Assembly (NCBI GenBank): GCA_947174885.1 | Contig: CAMWKO010000013.1 | Coordinates: 1-64,000 of the forward strand | DNA from: an uncultured Clostridia bacterium | GTDB taxonomy: Bacteria; Bacillota; Clostridia; Lachnospirales; Lachnospiraceae | Direction: 5' to 3' | Length of the DNA: 64,000 bases | Part shown: one piece after another, positions 51,838 through 62,749 of the stretch | How the letters are laid out: every line of letters begins with the position of its first letter | How positions within the stretch are numbered: position 1 is the stretch's first letter | Position numbers and translations under genes: made by a program | The notes under the pieces: generated by a model | Told to the model about the DNA's origin: nothing | Database searches by the model: none | Seen by the model: the letters and a program-made list of their open reading frames with translations, nothing else

Positions 51838-54048
51838 CTAGTACATTGATAACGGATTCAGATCATACTGTATACTTACATTATCACTTATGCCTTTGTC
51901 CTTTCCATACTTCTCAAGTATATTTTTAATGTCTATAAGCCTTGAAAGCTCCTTATCCTTTATATATATTACCTTTCTATATATATCACTTATCTTTTTT
52001 ATATTACAGTCTGCCGGACCTATATAACATATGTCTGCATCTGCTTCTTTGATTGCAGCCTGTATTTCCTTTGAACAGCTGTTAAGTATCTGTTCATTCT
52101 CACAGGTCATAAGTATCGCCATCATATTAATTACAGGAGGATAATTATTTAAGGTTCTATAGAGTATTTCCTGATTATAAAAGTTCTCATAGCTTTGCTT
52201 TGCTGACATTACTATACTATATTCCTCCGGATTATAGGTCTGTATTACTACCTCGCCCTCCTTTGTGCTTCTTCCTGCCCGTCCTGCTGCCTGTGTCAGT
52301 AAATCAAAGGTTCTTTCATTTGCTCTGTAATCTGCCGCAAACAATGACAAATCTGCTGCTATTACCCCTACTAAGGTAACGTTAGGAAAATCATGTCCTT
52401 TTACAATCATCTGTGTTCCCACTAAGATATCTGCCTCTCCCTCTGCAAAGGCTGACAATATTTTTTCGTGTCCGTCCTTCTTAGAGGTAGTATCCATGTC
52501 CATTCTTAATACCCTAGCCATAGGATACATCTTTTTTATTCCCTCCTCTACCTTTTGGGTACCTGTACCAAAGGCTGCAATATACTTTGAGCCACATACC
52601 GGACAATTTTTCATCATTGCCGTCTCATATCCGCAATAGTGACACACCAGTTTATCATTATTGTGAAGATTAAGACCTACATCACAGTGCGGACACCTTA
52701 TTGCCTTTCCACAGCTTCTGCAGGATACAAAGCCCGCATAACCCCGTCTGTTAATAAACAGCATTATCTGCTCTTTTTTCTTAAGTCTGTCTGCTATAAG
52801 CTCCTGCAATGTATGACTAAACATTGATTTGTTTCCATTTTTTAATTCTTCCCTTAAATCAACTATGGATACCTTTGCCATACTGCTTGCCACAGCTCTG
52901 TTTACAAGAGTATGAAGTTTATAATTTCCTGCTTCACATTCATAGTAGCTCTCTACGGATGGGGTAGCCGAGCCAAGCACTACCTTTGCCCCGGATTGCT
53001 TTGCTCTGTATATTGATACCTCTCTGGCATGATATTTAGGAATGGTCTCACTCTTATAGCTCGACTCATGCTCCTCGTCTATCACAATCAGTCCAAGATT
53101 ATTAAAGGGCGTAAATATTGCAGAACGCGGTCCTATCATTATATCAATCTCTCCTCTTTTTGCTCTTTCAAACTGGTCATACCTTTCACCCTGTGACAGC
53201 TTCGAGTTGATAATTGATACCCTGTCTCTGAATTTTCTGTAAAATCTCATAACTGTCTGGTATGTCAGAGCAATCTCAGGTATTAAAACTATTACCTGTT
53301 TTCCATTATTTACATATTTATCAATTATATCCATATAAACATCTGTTTTACCGCTTCCGGTAACGCCATGTATTAAATGAACCATATTTTCCGAGTTAAT
53401 AATATCCTCTGATACTTTTCTCTGTTCCTCATTTAAAACTATATTATATTCCCCGTTACTTTCTATATGAATTGGATTTCTATATATCTTCTCACTGTTA
53501 ATTTCAATAATATCAAGCTTTTCCAATGCTGTTATAGTAGCTCTTGATATATTCATTTTGTCAACTACAAGACTATAATCCAAGCATTTGTTTTCAATTA
53601 ATTCCTCTAAAAGTCTAAGCCTTGCTACTGCTCTTTTTCTTTTAAACTCTTCTATGTATTGTCTTTGTATATTTTCTTTACAGGATAAACATATTGTCTT
53701 TTTTACTACATCCTTAGTTACTTTTTTTATTGGGATTACTGTCTTTAGAGCCTGATTCATAGTGCCACCATAGGTGTTTTTTATAAACCATGCAAGATTA
53801 ATAAGAGTACCTTCAACAGGTATATTTTTTTCATTTATTTCTGCTATGGATTTTATTTTATTATCATCATAATCACAAATATCCGTAGTTTCCAGTACAA
53901 AGCCGTCTATTAATCTGTTGCCTTTTCCAAAGGGAACTTTTACACTGACACCTGCACTGATTCCATTCTCAATCTCCTTAGGAATTTTGTATTGAAACAC
54001 CTTATCCAGTTTTTGATGTGATATATCTACTATAATATTTGCATACAT
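51838..54048 (-). CDS. priA: Primosomal protein N' (replication restart helicase)
   Basis: A 736-residue helicase that reloads the replisome at stalled forks. It has an N-terminal DNA-binding domain, Walker A HGVTGSGKTDVYM, the DEEH box IVIDEEHESS, a zinc-binding insert of eight cysteines (CRSCGKAIRCPHCD, CHYCGYE, CPVCGS) and C-terminal helicase motifs (QAAGRAGR). It is complete and heads the block containing def and fmt. Confidence 0.97.
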   Translation of the reverse strand: MYANIIVDISHQKLDKVFQYKIPKEIENGISAGVSVKVPFGKGNRLIDGFVLETTDICDYDDNKIKSIAEINEKNIPVEGTLINLAWFIKNTYGGTMNQALKTVIPIKKVTKDVVKKTICLSCKENIQRQYIEEFKRKRAVARLRLLEELIENKCLDYSLVVDKMNISRATITALEKLDIIEINSEKIYRNPIHIESNGEYNIVLNEEQRKVSEDIINSENMVHLIHGVTGSGKTDVYMDIIDKYVNNGKQVIVLIPEIALTYQTVMRFYRKFRDRVSIINSKLSQGERYDQFERAKRGEIDIMIGPRSAIFTPFNNLGLIVIDEEHESSYKSETIPKYHAREVSIYRAKQSGAKVVLGSATPSVESYYECEAGNYKLHTLVNRAVASSMAKVSIVDLREELKNGNKSMFSHTLQELIADRLKKKEQIMLFINRRGYAGFVSCRSCGKAIRCPHCDVGLNLHNNDKLVCHYCGYETAMMKNCPVCGSKYIAAFGTGTQKVEEGIKKMYPMARVLRMDMDTTSKKDGHEKILSAFAEGEADILVGTQMIVKGHDFPNVTLVGVIAADLSLFAADYRANERTFDLLTQAAGRAGRSTKEGEVVIQTYNPEEYSIVMSAKQSYENFYNQEILYRTLNNYPPVINMMAILMTCENEQILNSCSKEIQAAIKEADADICYIGPADCNIKKISDIYRKVIYIKDKELSRLIDIKNILEKYGKDKGISDNVSIQYDLNPLSMY

Positions 54049-54068
54049 ATCTGTCTCCTAATGCTCTT

Positions 54069-54235
54069 GAGTTTCCGTGTTTTCTATTTTCAGGTTTAAA
54101 AAGTTTTGTTGCCACAGTCAACATACACCTCCTACACAAAAATTGCAGATGAAAGTAACCTTTAATCTACGATTTTTGTGCAGGTGGCTTACATCATTAT
54201 GCTGCTGTAAGCTTTTTAAATCTAAAAATAAACTT
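54069..54235. repeat. 180-bp palindromic element, copy 2 (diverged, opposite order)
   Basis: Begins GAGTTTCCGTGTTTTCTATT and carries the same modules as the copy at 951-1130 in reverse order: GTTGCC ... GTCAAC, then a long central stem (CACAAAAATTGCAGATGAAAG region, closed by CACCT/AGGTG), then GCTTAC ... GTAAGC, then the other arm. Several changes in the stems keep pairing while others break it, so this copy is older. Another partial segment follows at 54236-54280 (ACAGTTTTTGTGTAATATG). It lies between folD and priA. Confidence 0.75.
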
Positions 54236-54322
54236 TTCTATACAGTTTTTGTGTAATATGTTTATATCATTTTCAAATTGTAAGCTTCATAAACTTTAAA
54301 AAATCTTAAGTCTTAACATTAA

Positions 54323-55171
54323 TTATTCGTTTTGCATATAATAAGCTTCCACACAGTTATTCATAAGCATTGCTATTGTCATCGGACCAACTCCTCCCGG
54401 TACCGGTGTAATGGCACTTACCCTGTCTAATACTGCCTCGTAGTCCACATCTCCGCAAAGCTTATTATTTTCATCTCTGTTAATACCTACATCAATTACA
54501 ACCGCACCGTCTTTTACATATTCTTCATTTACAAACTTTGGCTTTCCAATGGCTACTATTAAAATATCAGCCTGCTTTGTAAGCTCTTTAATATTTTTTG
54601 TTCTTGAATGAACAATGGTAACAGTTGCATTTTTTCTTAATAACAGCATAGACATCGGTTTTCCTACGATATTACTTCTGCCTATAATCACACAATGCTT
54701 TCCCTCTGTTTCAATATTGTTTCTTTCCAAAAGCTTAATAATTCCATAAGGTGTACATGAAATAAAGCCTTTTTTACCAATGGATAAATTGCCTACATTC
54801 ATCGGATGAAAGCCGTCTACGTCTTTAAGAGGTGATATTGCCTGTATTACCTTATCTTCATCAATATGCTCTGGTAATGGCAGCTGTACGAGTATTCCGT
54901 TAACCTCATTATCATCGTTTAACTTTTCTATTAAATTAAGCAGCTCTTCTTCTGTAGTTTCTTCAGGTATTTCATAAGCAAGTGATTTTATACCTACATA
55001 TTCACAAGCCTTCTTTTTGTTTCCTACATATACTGTAGAGGCAGGATTGTTTCCTACCTGTATAACCGCAAGACATACCTCTCTGCCCTCTTTTTTAAGC
55101 TTTGTTACCTCTTCCTTTACTTCTTCCTTAATGGCAGCAGCTACTGCTTTTCCGTCAATAATATTTGCCAT
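54323..55171 (-). CDS. folD: Bifunctional methylene-THF dehydrogenase/methenyl-THF cyclohydrolase
   Basis: A 282-residue enzyme of one-carbon metabolism interconverting 5,10-methylene-, methenyl- and 10-formyl-THF. Motifs include the catalytic Lys region [47 protein letters not shown] and [14 protein letters not shown]. It lies 8 bp after fhs, together completing the formate-to-methylene-THF route. Confidence 0.97.
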   Translation of the reverse strand: MANIIDGKAVAAAIKEEVKEEVTKLKKEGREVCLAVIQVGNNPASTVYVGNKKKACEYVGIKSLAYEIPEETTEEELLNLIEKLNDDNEVNGILVQLPLPEHIDEDKVIQAISPLKDVDGFHPMNVGNLSIGKKGFISCTPYGIIKLLERNNIETEGKHCVIIGRSNIVGKPMSMLLLRKNATVTIVHSRTKNIKELTKQADILIVAIGKPKFVNEEYVKDGAVVIDVGINRDENNKLCGDVDYEAVLDRVSAITPVPGGVGPMTIAMLMNNCVEAYYMQNE

Positions 55172-55179
55172 AAAACCTC

Positions 55180-56850
55180 CTAGAATAATCCTGTAATATT
55201 TCCGTCAGTATCTACATCAATTCCAAATGCTGCAGGTGTTTTCGGTAAACCCGGCATGGTCATAATAGCTCCGGTAATGGCTACTACAAAGCCTGCACCT
55301 GCTGAAATATATACTTCTCTGATATTTATTTCAAAGTCTGTCGGTCTTCCGAGCTTAGTCTGGTCATCAGAAAATGAATACTGTGTTTTAGCCATACATA
55401 CAGGTAAATTGCCATAGCCCATATCCGTAATCTGTTTTAATGCTTTTTTGGCAGCAGGAGCATATGTTACACCGCTTGCACCGTATATTTCCGTAGCAAT
55501 AGTATTAATCTTATCTTCAAGTGAATTTTCATCTTCATATAATACCTTAAACTCGCTCTTTTTGTTTTCAAGAGTTTCAAGTACCTTTTCCGCAAGAGGT
55601 ATTCCGCCCTCTCCACCTTTTTCCCAAACTCTGGAAATAGCAAATTCACAACCTCTTTTTTCGCAAAATTCCTTTACAAAGTTGTTTTCTGCTTCTGTAT
55701 CAGTAATAAAAGAATTAAGAGTAACTACTACCGGCACACCGAATTTCTGAAGATTTTCAATATGCTTTTCAAGGTTACAAATACCCTTTGCCAATGCCTC
55801 AAGATTTTCACTGTTTAAATCAGCCTTAGCTACACCACCATTATATTTTAAGGCTCTGACAGTAGCTACAAGTACTACCGCATCCGGCTTTAAGCCTGCT
55901 TTCCTGCACTTAATATCAAAGAACTTCTCTGCTCCAAGGTCTGCACCAAAGCCTGCCTCTGTAATAACGTAGTCTGCCATTTTAAGTGCAGCCTTTGTAG
56001 CTTTTACTGAATTACATCCATGTGCAATATTTGCAAACGGTCCGCCATGAACTAATGCAGGTGTATTTTCAAGTGTCTGTATAAGATTTGGCTTAATGGC
56101 ATCCTTTAAAAGTGCCGCCATTGCTCCTACTGCACCTAAATCTCCTGCCGTGACAGGCTGTCCGCTATAGTTATAAGCTACTATTATCTTTGATAATCTC
56201 TCCTTCAAATCCTCCATATCATCTGCAAGACAGAGAATTGCCATAATTTCAGATGCAACTGTTATTACAAAATGATCTTCCCTTACTACACCATCCATTT
56301 TAGAACCAAGTCCTACAACCACATTTCTTAAAACTCTGTCATTCATATCAAGACATCTTTTCCATACAATCTGTCTTGTATCAATATTTAATTCATTTCC
56401 CTGCTGAATATGATTATCAAGAAGTGCTGCCAGTAAATTATTTGCAGAAGTAATTGCATGAAAATCTCCTGTAAAGTGGAGATTCAAGTCTTCCATCGGA
56501 ACTACCTGTGAATGTCCGCCACCTGCTGCTCCACCCTTTATACCAAAGCATGGTCCAAGTGAAGGCTCACGAAGTGCAATAATGGCATTTTTATTAAGCT
56601 TGCTAAATGCCTGTCCAAGACCTACCGTTACAGTAGTTTTTCCTTCTCCTGCCGGTGTTGGATTGATAGCTGTTACCAAAATAAGCTTTCCGTTTTCGTT
56701 ATTTTTAATGCTATCCAGATATTCATCTGAAATCTTAGCCTTATATTTTCCGTATAACTCTAAATCATCTTCACTAATGTTTAGAGATTTAGCTACCTCC
56801 TTAATAGGTAACATAGTTGCTTCTCTTGCAATTTCAATATCTGTTTTCAT
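55180..56850 (-). CDS. fhs: Formate-tetrahydrofolate ligase
   Basis: A 556-residue ATP-dependent enzyme making 10-formyl-THF from formate. Signature stretches are [17 protein letters not shown] (P-loop), [20 protein letters not shown] and HFTGDFHAI. It is common in Clostridia, where it serves purine synthesis and formate assimilation. It starts the fhs-folD pair. Confidence 0.97.
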   Translation of the reverse strand: MKTDIEIAREATMLPIKEVAKSLNISEDDLELYGKYKAKISDEYLDSIKNNENGKLILVTAINPTPAGEGKTTVTVGLGQAFSKLNKNAIIALREPSLGPCFGIKGGAAGGGHSQVVPMEDLNLHFTGDFHAITSANNLLAALLDNHIQQGNELNIDTRQIVWKRCLDMNDRVLRNVVVGLGSKMDGVVREDHFVITVASEIMAILCLADDMEDLKERLSKIIVAYNYSGQPVTAGDLGAVGAMAALLKDAIKPNLIQTLENTPALVHGGPFANIAHGCNSVKATKAALKMADYVITEAGFGADLGAEKFFDIKCRKAGLKPDAVVLVATVRALKYNGGVAKADLNSENLEALAKGICNLEKHIENLQKFGVPVVVTLNSFITDTEAENNFVKEFCEKRGCEFAISRVWEKGGEGGIPLAEKVLETLENKKSEFKVLYEDENSLEDKINTIATEIYGASGVTYAPAAKKALKQITDMGYGNLPVCMAKTQYSFSDDQTKLGRPTDFEINIREVYISAGAGFVVAITGAIMTMPGLPKTPAAFGIDVDTDGNITGLF

Positions 56851-56906
56851 CTTAAACCTAATCCTTTCTGCACTTTGACTGTAAATATATGCTGATGTAA
56901 ATATTT

Positions 56907-59759
56907 TTAATTCTTAAGCTGTTCTAAATCCTCCAGTGACATAATCACCTTTCTAGGCTTTGTTCCCTCTTCATCTCCTATTACACCTGCTTCATAAAGC
57001 TGGTCCATAATTCTGGCAGCTCTGTTAAAGCCTATTTTGAACATTCTTTGCAGCATACTTGTAGATGCCTTTTCTTTTTCGATTACAAATCTTGCAGCCT
57101 CAAAGAAATAGTCATCTCTTTCACTGTTTCCCGATGCATCGCCCTGTATCTGTGGTGAAGCTACATAGTTTGCTATTGTGTCATCATATGTGACCTCTCC
57201 GGCCTGATTCTTCCAAAATTCTACGACTTTTTGAACCTCCTGGTCTGAAACAAAGGCTCCCTGAAGTCTTACCGGCTTTACATAACCTGACGGATAAAAC
57301 AGCATATCTCCGTTTCCGAGCAGCTTTTCGGCACCGTTTGAATCAATAATTGTTCTTGAGTCTACACCTGACGAAACCATAAGTGCACATCTTGAAGGTA
57401 TATTTGCTTTAATAAGACCTGTAACTACATCCACTGACGGTCTCTGGGTAGCAATTATAAGATGAATACCTGCTGCTCTGGCAAGCTGTGCCAGTCTGCA
57501 TATGGATTCCTCTACTTCCTTTGCTGCCACCATCATAAGATCAGCCAGCTCGTCTATTACTATTACTATCTGTGGCAGCTTTGTAAGTCCCGTTTCCTTA
57601 CCGGCACTTTCTACCTTTTCGTTGAATCCCTTTAAATCCCTTACATTAAAATCAGCAAATTTTTTATATCTTTCCGACATTTCATTTACTGCCCATTTCA
57701 AAGTATTTGATGCAAGTTTAGGGTCTGTAACTACCGGCTGTAAAAGATGTGGTATACCATTGTAAACGCCAAATTCCACTACCTTTGGATCAACAATTAT
57801 AAGTCTTACCTCTTCAGGCTTTGCCCGAAACAGTATACTCATAATAATCGAATTGGTAAATACCGACTTACCTGAGCCTGTAGTACCTGCCACAAGCATA
57901 TGCGGCATCTTTCCTATATCTGCCACTATTACATTTCCTGCTATATCCTTTCCCGCGGCAAATGCTATCTTGGAGCTGTTTCCCATAAGCTCTTTAGATT
58001 CTATAAGCTCTCTTATCAGTACTGAATCCCTGCTTTCATTTGGTACTTCAATACCTATGGTGGATTTACCCGGTATCGGCTCTATTCTGATATCCGTAGC
58101 TGCCATATTCAGCTTAATATCATCTGCCAAGGATGTAATTTTACTAAGTCTTGTACCTGTTTCCGGCTGAATTTCATATCGTGTAACTGACGGTCCTCTG
58201 TTAAAATCCACTACATTGGCATTTACACCAAAGGTTTGTAAAATTTCCTGCAGCTTGTTTGCTACCATTCTTAGTTTCTCATTGCTGCCACCGGCTTTTG
58301 TACCGCCCTTGTTTAAAAGATTTGTAGATGGTAATCTATATTCCTTAACCTTTCTTTTTACAGGTGTTGCTCCATTTACACCATTTGCTGCAGACTTTGT
58401 ATTTGCCTGCAAATTTCTGTTCTGCGAATTATCGCTGATGCTGTTACTGCTATTATCCGTAAAACTGTCATTGGCTCCGGTATTTATTTCTGAAGTACCT
58501 GTAGTAGCAACAGAAAACGCTTTTCTGTTCATTACGTTTTTAGCTTCCTTTGATACTTCTATTTTTTCTTTAGGAGTATAAAGTCCGTCTTCATTATCAT
58601 AGCCGTCATAATTTTCCTCAATACCGGCTATATCACTGTCATAATTCCCGTTAGCTGATATTTTATTTGAAGCATATGTATTTTCGGCGTTAATCTCAGT
58701 ATAGTTGTTATCATATGTATTTCTTCCTGTAACTTCTATATAATCATTGTTATACGAAATACCATTATCAGTCTGTACAGCTTCATATGATGACATATTC
58801 TCATTATATTTATCTGTCTTCTCATTATAATCAATACCCTCATCAGTTTCTCCGAAACTATTATAGGCAGAAGAGTTCTTTTTTGATAATTTATTTCTTA
58901 TCTCTCCACTGATTTCATGTACATCCTCTTCTTCTACGATTTTTCCGTCGCCCACTGTAGTAATATTTACACCATATACCCTGTTATCTGCTCTCTTTTC
59001 CTTTTTCTGATATGCTCTTTCATCAGCTATGCTTTTAGCTGTTCTTTTCAGTCTTGAGGCATCCTCCCTTGCAGTTTCATATACTGCCGTACTACCCTTT
59101 TTAACACCTGAAATAAAGGATTTCTCCGTAAGCAGCACCATGGCAATGATTATAAGTAATGCCAATATAATATATGTACCTAACATTCCAAATAGTGAAT
59201 GTAAAATTTTTTCAACTGTAGCACCTAATAATCCTCCTCCTGTTTTACCTGCACCACATATCCCATAGTAATCAAATATGGATTTGGTCTTGTCATACTC
59301 CATAAACACAAGCTGTATGGTCGCTGCAATTAAAATAAACAATACACTGCCTGTGATAAACTTTCTAATACATCTTTTATTATTAATATTTGATATTAAA
59401 AAGGCAACTCCTAAAAAAAGTACAATCGGAAATACATAAGCGATAAAGCCAAATAATCCAAACATAAAATAGCTCAGATAATCACCAACCGGTGATAAAA
59501 AGCCAAAATTACTGAGTAACAGTAATAATGTAACCACCAATGAACTAAGAAGCTTTATTTCATTTCTAAGCCTTACTTCCTTTGCTGTAGGTATATACTT
59601 TTCCTTTGGCATATTTTCTTCTGCATATGATGCTTCTTTAGCCTTTGATGATGTAATCTTCTTAGCTGATGTATTTTTAGCTCCTGTCTTACCTTTAGGA
59701 CCTCCACCTGTTTTTTTATTTGAAGTTGTCTTTGTATTGTTCGCTTTTCCTGATGCCAA
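56907..59759 (-). CDS. ftsK: DNA translocase of the FtsK/SpoIIIE family
   Basis: A 950-residue membrane-anchored translocase that moves chromosomal DNA through the division or sporulation septum. Four membrane segments lie in the N-terminal 200 residues. A long Asn/Tyr/Glu-rich low-complexity linker (about 230-480), the motor domain with Walker [16 protein letters not shown] and Walker [14 protein letters not shown], and a C-terminal winged gamma domain ([20 protein letters not shown]) follow. I prefer the TTG at 59759, nine bases after GGAGG; the frame extends 24 bp further, where that site would lie inside the gene. SpoIIIE or FtsK roles cannot be separated by sequence alone. Confidence 0.95.
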   Translation of the reverse strand: MASGKANNTKTTSNKKTGGGPKGKTGAKNTSAKKITSSKAKEASYAEENMPKEKYIPTAKEVRLRNEIKLLSSLVVTLLLLLSNFGFLSPVGDYLSYFMFGLFGFIAYVFPIVLFLGVAFLISNINNKRCIRKFITGSVLFILIAATIQLVFMEYDKTKSIFDYYGICGAGKTGGGLLGATVEKILHSLFGMLGTYIILALLIIIAMVLLTEKSFISGVKKGSTAVYETAREDASRLKRTAKSIADERAYQKKEKRADNRVYGVNITTVGDGKIVEEEDVHEISGEIRNKLSKKNSSAYNSFGETDEGIDYNEKTDKYNENMSSYEAVQTDNGISYNNDYIEVTGRNTYDNNYTEINAENTYASNKISANGNYDSDIAGIEENYDGYDNEDGLYTPKEKIEVSKEAKNVMNRKAFSVATTGTSEINTGANDSFTDNSSNSISDNSQNRNLQANTKSAANGVNGATPVKRKVKEYRLPSTNLLNKGGTKAGGSNEKLRMVANKLQEILQTFGVNANVVDFNRGPSVTRYEIQPETGTRLSKITSLADDIKLNMAATDIRIEPIPGKSTIGIEVPNESRDSVLIRELIESKELMGNSSKIAFAAGKDIAGNVIVADIGKMPHMLVAGTTGSGKSVFTNSIIMSILFRAKPEEVRLIIVDPKVVEFGVYNGIPHLLQPVVTDPKLASNTLKWAVNEMSERYKKFADFNVRDLKGFNEKVESAGKETGLTKLPQIVIVIDELADLMMVAAKEVEESICRLAQLARAAGIHLIIATQRPSVDVVTGLIKANIPSRCALMVSSGVDSRTIIDSNGAEKLLGNGDMLFYPSGYVKPVRLQGAFVSDQEVQKVVEFWKNQAGEVTYDDTIANYVASPQIQGDASGNSERDDYFFEAARFVIEKEKASTSMLQRMFKIGFNRAARIMDQLYEAGVIGDEEGTKPRKVIMSLEDLEQLKN

Positions 59760-59792
59760 AATCTGTTTCCTCCACAAAGTCAATTTATCTTT

Positions 59793-60680
59793 TTACTTAA
59801 CAAAATATCCAATAATTGCAATAATTCCCACTATGTAGCAATATATTGAAAAGCCTTTAAATTTTTTGTTTCTTACAACCGCAAGCATAGTCTTTATACA
59901 GATATAGCCAACAATCGTAGCTACTGCCATGCCTATAATGTAGTTAAAAACCTCTCCTCCTGATATATCGGCTCTGCCTAAATCCTTTATCTCAAGAAGT
60001 GCTGCTCCAAGTATAACCGGAATAGACATAATAAATGAATATTTAACTGCAAATTTTCTGTCCATTTTACTTATAAGACAGGCAACTATAGTAGTTCCTG
60101 AGCGTGATATGCCCGGCAAAGTTGCAAATCCCTGACATACACCTACTACTGCTGCATTTTTATATGTAACGGTATTTTCATTTTTCTTTCCGTCAGGTGT
60201 ATTGTCTGCAATAAGAAGTAATGTACCTGTCATAAGTAAGCATATACCGGGAATAATAAGTGCTGTCGACGCATTTTCAATCAAATCGTTAAATACAATA
60301 CCTATTATACCTGTAGGTATGGTAGTTACTATTACAAGCATTGCAAATCTTCTGTATGGAGTGTTTACAATATTGATATACTCTTTCTTTTTATAGCCCT
60401 TTTTGCCTTTATTTAAAGTATTTGAAATAAAGTAAGCCATATCCTTAAAAGCATCCGCAATTATGCCTATACCGTTTACAATAAGCTCCCATATATCCTT
60501 CCAAAAAACTATAAATACTGCAATCAGAGTACCTACATGAAGTAAGACATCAAAAAAAAGTCCTGTATCCTGAAGACCAAAAAGATTTTTAAATATAGCA
60601 AGATGTCCGGAGCTGCTAACCGGTAAAAACTCCGTAATTCCTTGAATAATACCCATTAATATTGACTCAAATAAGTTCAT
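59793..60680 (-). CDS. uppP: Undecaprenyl-diphosphatase
   Basis: A 295-residue membrane enzyme that recycles undecaprenyl pyrophosphate for cell-wall synthesis and confers bacitracin tolerance. Motifs are GIIQGITEFLPVSSSGHLAI at the N-terminus and PGISRSGTTIVACLISKMDR (catalytic region). Eight hydrophobic segments are visible. A Lys-rich loop at about 90-105 is longer than in many homologues. Confidence 0.96.
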   Translation of the reverse strand: MNLFESILMGIIQGITEFLPVSSSGHLAIFKNLFGLQDTGLFFDVLLHVGTLIAVFIVFWKDIWELIVNGIGIIADAFKDMAYFISNTLNKGKKGYKKKEYINIVNTPYRRFAMLVIVTTIPTGIIGIVFNDLIENASTALIIPGICLLMTGTLLLIADNTPDGKKNENTVTYKNAAVVGVCQGFATLPGISRSGTTIVACLISKMDRKFAVKYSFIMSIPVILGAALLEIKDLGRADISGGEVFNYIIGMAVATIVGYICIKTMLAVVRNKKFKGFSIYCYIVGIIAIIGYFVK

Positions 60681-60794
60681 ATTGCCTCCAACAAAGATTT
60701 TTATACATACTTATTTATTTTACTATTTATTGAAGGCAAATTCAACTGATTTTTCCTTTGATGTTAATTTATGGATTATGACTTATGTTGACTT

Positions 60795-61637
60795 TTAGCT
60801 TTTTTTAGATTTCTCAATAAGACTGTACAGCTTACCTACAGCCTCCTTCATTCCACCCACTTCGTTGATTATTCCCTCATTTACAGCTTCACTGCCTACA
60901 AGAATTGTTCCTAAATCCTTAGTAAGAATACCTGTGTTGAGCATTAATTCTTCAAATCTGTCCTTACTGATATTTGAATGACCGCTTACAAAATTTGCAA
61001 TTCTGTCCTGAATAAGCTTGAAATAATCATATGTCTGGGGTGCACCGATAAAGAGTCCGTTCATTCTGACAGGATGAATAACCATAGCACCTGTCGGCAC
61101 AATATAGGAATAATCCGTAGATGTAGCAATAGGCACACCTATAGAATGAGAGCCGCCCAACACTAAAGATACAGTAGGCTTACTTAAGGAGGCAATCATC
61201 TCCGAAATGGCAAGACCGCTTTCCACATCTCCTCCGCAGGTCTGTATAAGCACCAGAAGCCCATCCTTACTGTCATCATCCTCAAACATGGCAAGCTGAG
61301 GTAGAACATGTTCATACTTTGTGGTTTTAGCACTGCTGCTTAAAACATCATGTCCCTCAATCTCGCCTATAATGGTAAGTAAATGTATCCTGTAATTTCT
61401 GCTATTTTCCTCTAAGGTTACCTGACCATAGCTTTTAATCTTCTCATCCCTCTTATCATCGCTTTCAAGTTTTTCAGACTTTTCCTCATTAGAAGGATTA
61501 TCCGATTTAACTGTTTTATCCGTTTTATCATATTTCTCATCCTCATTATTTTTGCCACCTCTATGACAGTCAGAAACAGTATATAAATTACTCTCCTTAT
61601 TAGAAACAGAATCCTTTTTCTTATTCTTATTACCCAT
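60795..61637 (-). CDS. ClpP-class serine protease, TepA-like
   Basis: A 280-residue protein. A disordered, charged N-terminus (about 1-75) leads into a ClpP/SppA-type crotonase-fold domain. The catalytic Ser is in GGSHSIGVPIA and His in MVIHPVRMNG, with an upstream oxyanion glycine motif (QTCGGDVESGLAI). This fits YmfB/TepA (translocation-enhancing) proteins of Firmicutes, cytoplasmic and ATPase-independent. In many of these genomes tepA lies next to ftsK/spoIIIE, as here (only uppP lies between). Confidence 0.88.
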   Translation of the reverse strand: MGNKNKKKDSVSNKESNLYTVSDCHRGGKNNEDEKYDKTDKTVKSDNPSNEEKSEKLESDDKRDEKIKSYGQVTLEENSRNYRIHLLTIIGEIEGHDVLSSSAKTTKYEHVLPQLAMFEDDDSKDGLLVLIQTCGGDVESGLAISEMIASLSKPTVSLVLGGSHSIGVPIATSTDYSYIVPTGAMVIHPVRMNGLFIGAPQTYDYFKLIQDRIANFVSGHSNISKDRFEELMLNTGILTKDLGTILVGSEAVNEGIINEVGGMKEAVGKLYSLIEKSKKS

Positions 61638-61966
61638 ATATCCTCCTAATTATTTATAATCCCATTTTTATTACCACAGGTAATGAGTTAAAGCCAAGCT
61701 TGCCTAATCTTTGTGGCTCCCACAAGTGGCAATACCCTGCAACTGTGTTGTGTCGCAAATTTGATGCATGACTTATTTTTTATATCATCCGCAGTCGCCA
61801 AATATAAGTGTAAACTCTTATACTTGGCTCGTTGCCTATATTGTATCACAATAATAGTTTACATTTATTTCAAAAAAATATACAAAAAGCTTTATCTTAA
61901 TTTCCTATAATCCAAAATAATTATTATATAAAAATTATATATGGTAGAAAATTTTATCAATAAACC
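61638..61966. other. Intergenic stretch with small hairpins
   Basis: About 330 bp without a credible gene. It contains CCAAATATAAG/CTTATACTTGG (about 61799-61826) and GTGGCTCCCAC. The downstream GGCTCGTT resembles the conserved flank of the covarying hairpin family, but the match is too short to call a copy. A promoter for the ClpP-like gene should lie near its right part. Confidence 0.35.
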
Positions 61967-62737
61967 TTACTCAAACCTCAATACCTTATCAAACTCCATA
62001 TTTCCCCCAAAAATATCAAGTGCACTTCCCACTGTAAAATCCACCTTATTATTTCCGAGATTTTTAAGTTTTTCCAAATCTTCAAAGCCTCCAATGCCAC
62101 CGGCATATGTAACCTTAATACCATGAAGATTTCCTAACAGCCTTGCAATATCCTCCTCAATTCCCTTTGCCTTGCCCTCTACATCTACTGCATGAATCAA
62201 AAATTCATCACAAAACTTTGACAAATCATAAAATACCTTATCTGTCAGTTCTACATCCGTAAATTTTTGCCATCTGTCCGTTACAATATAATATTTTCCC
62301 TCTTTTTTCCTGCAGCTGACGTCCAACACAAGATGCTCTTTTCCCACGGTTTTACTAATATTTTCAAGATTGTCATAATTAATCTTCCCATCCTTAAACA
62401 CAAAGGAGGTAACAATCACATGAGTAGCTCCTGCCTTAATATATTCCATAGCATTATCAGCATTAATACCGCCACCTATCTGTAATCCGTTTTTGTAGGT
62501 CGAAAGTGCAAGTAATGCCTGTTTTTTCGTTTCCTCATAGTATGGTGAGTTTTCCCCGTTTAATAATATAATATGTCCACCTTCAATACCATTATCCTTA
62601 TAAAGCTTTGCATAGTAAGAAGCATCCACATCTGATACAAAATTTTCTTTAGCCATATCATTTTCATCCCGCAGACTTCCCCCGACTATCTGTTTAACTT
62701 TTCCGTTATGAATATCAATACAAGGTCTGAATTTCAT
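61967..62737 (-). CDS. hisA: HisA isomerase, eukaryote-like type
   Basis: A 256-residue TIM-barrel enzyme of histidine synthesis, ProFAR isomerase. The start MKFRPCIDIHNGKVKQIVGG, then GGINADNAMEYIKAGATHVI and VDVEGKAKGIEEDIARLL, resemble the HIS6-type HisA of fungi and plants rather than the usual bacterial form. The type is scattered in Clostridia. It stands apart from other his genes here. Confidence 0.88.
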   Translation of the reverse strand: MKFRPCIDIHNGKVKQIVGGSLRDENDMAKENFVSDVDASYYAKLYKDNGIEGGHIILLNGENSPYYEETKKQALLALSTYKNGLQIGGGINADNAMEYIKAGATHVIVTSFVFKDGKINYDNLENISKTVGKEHLVLDVSCRKKEGKYYIVTDRWQKFTDVELTDKVFYDLSKFCDEFLIHAVDVEGKAKGIEEDIARLLGNLHGIKVTYAGGIGGFEDLEKLKNLGNNKVDFTVGSALDIFGGNMEFDKVLRFE

Positions 62738-62749
62738 ATAAGCTCCTTT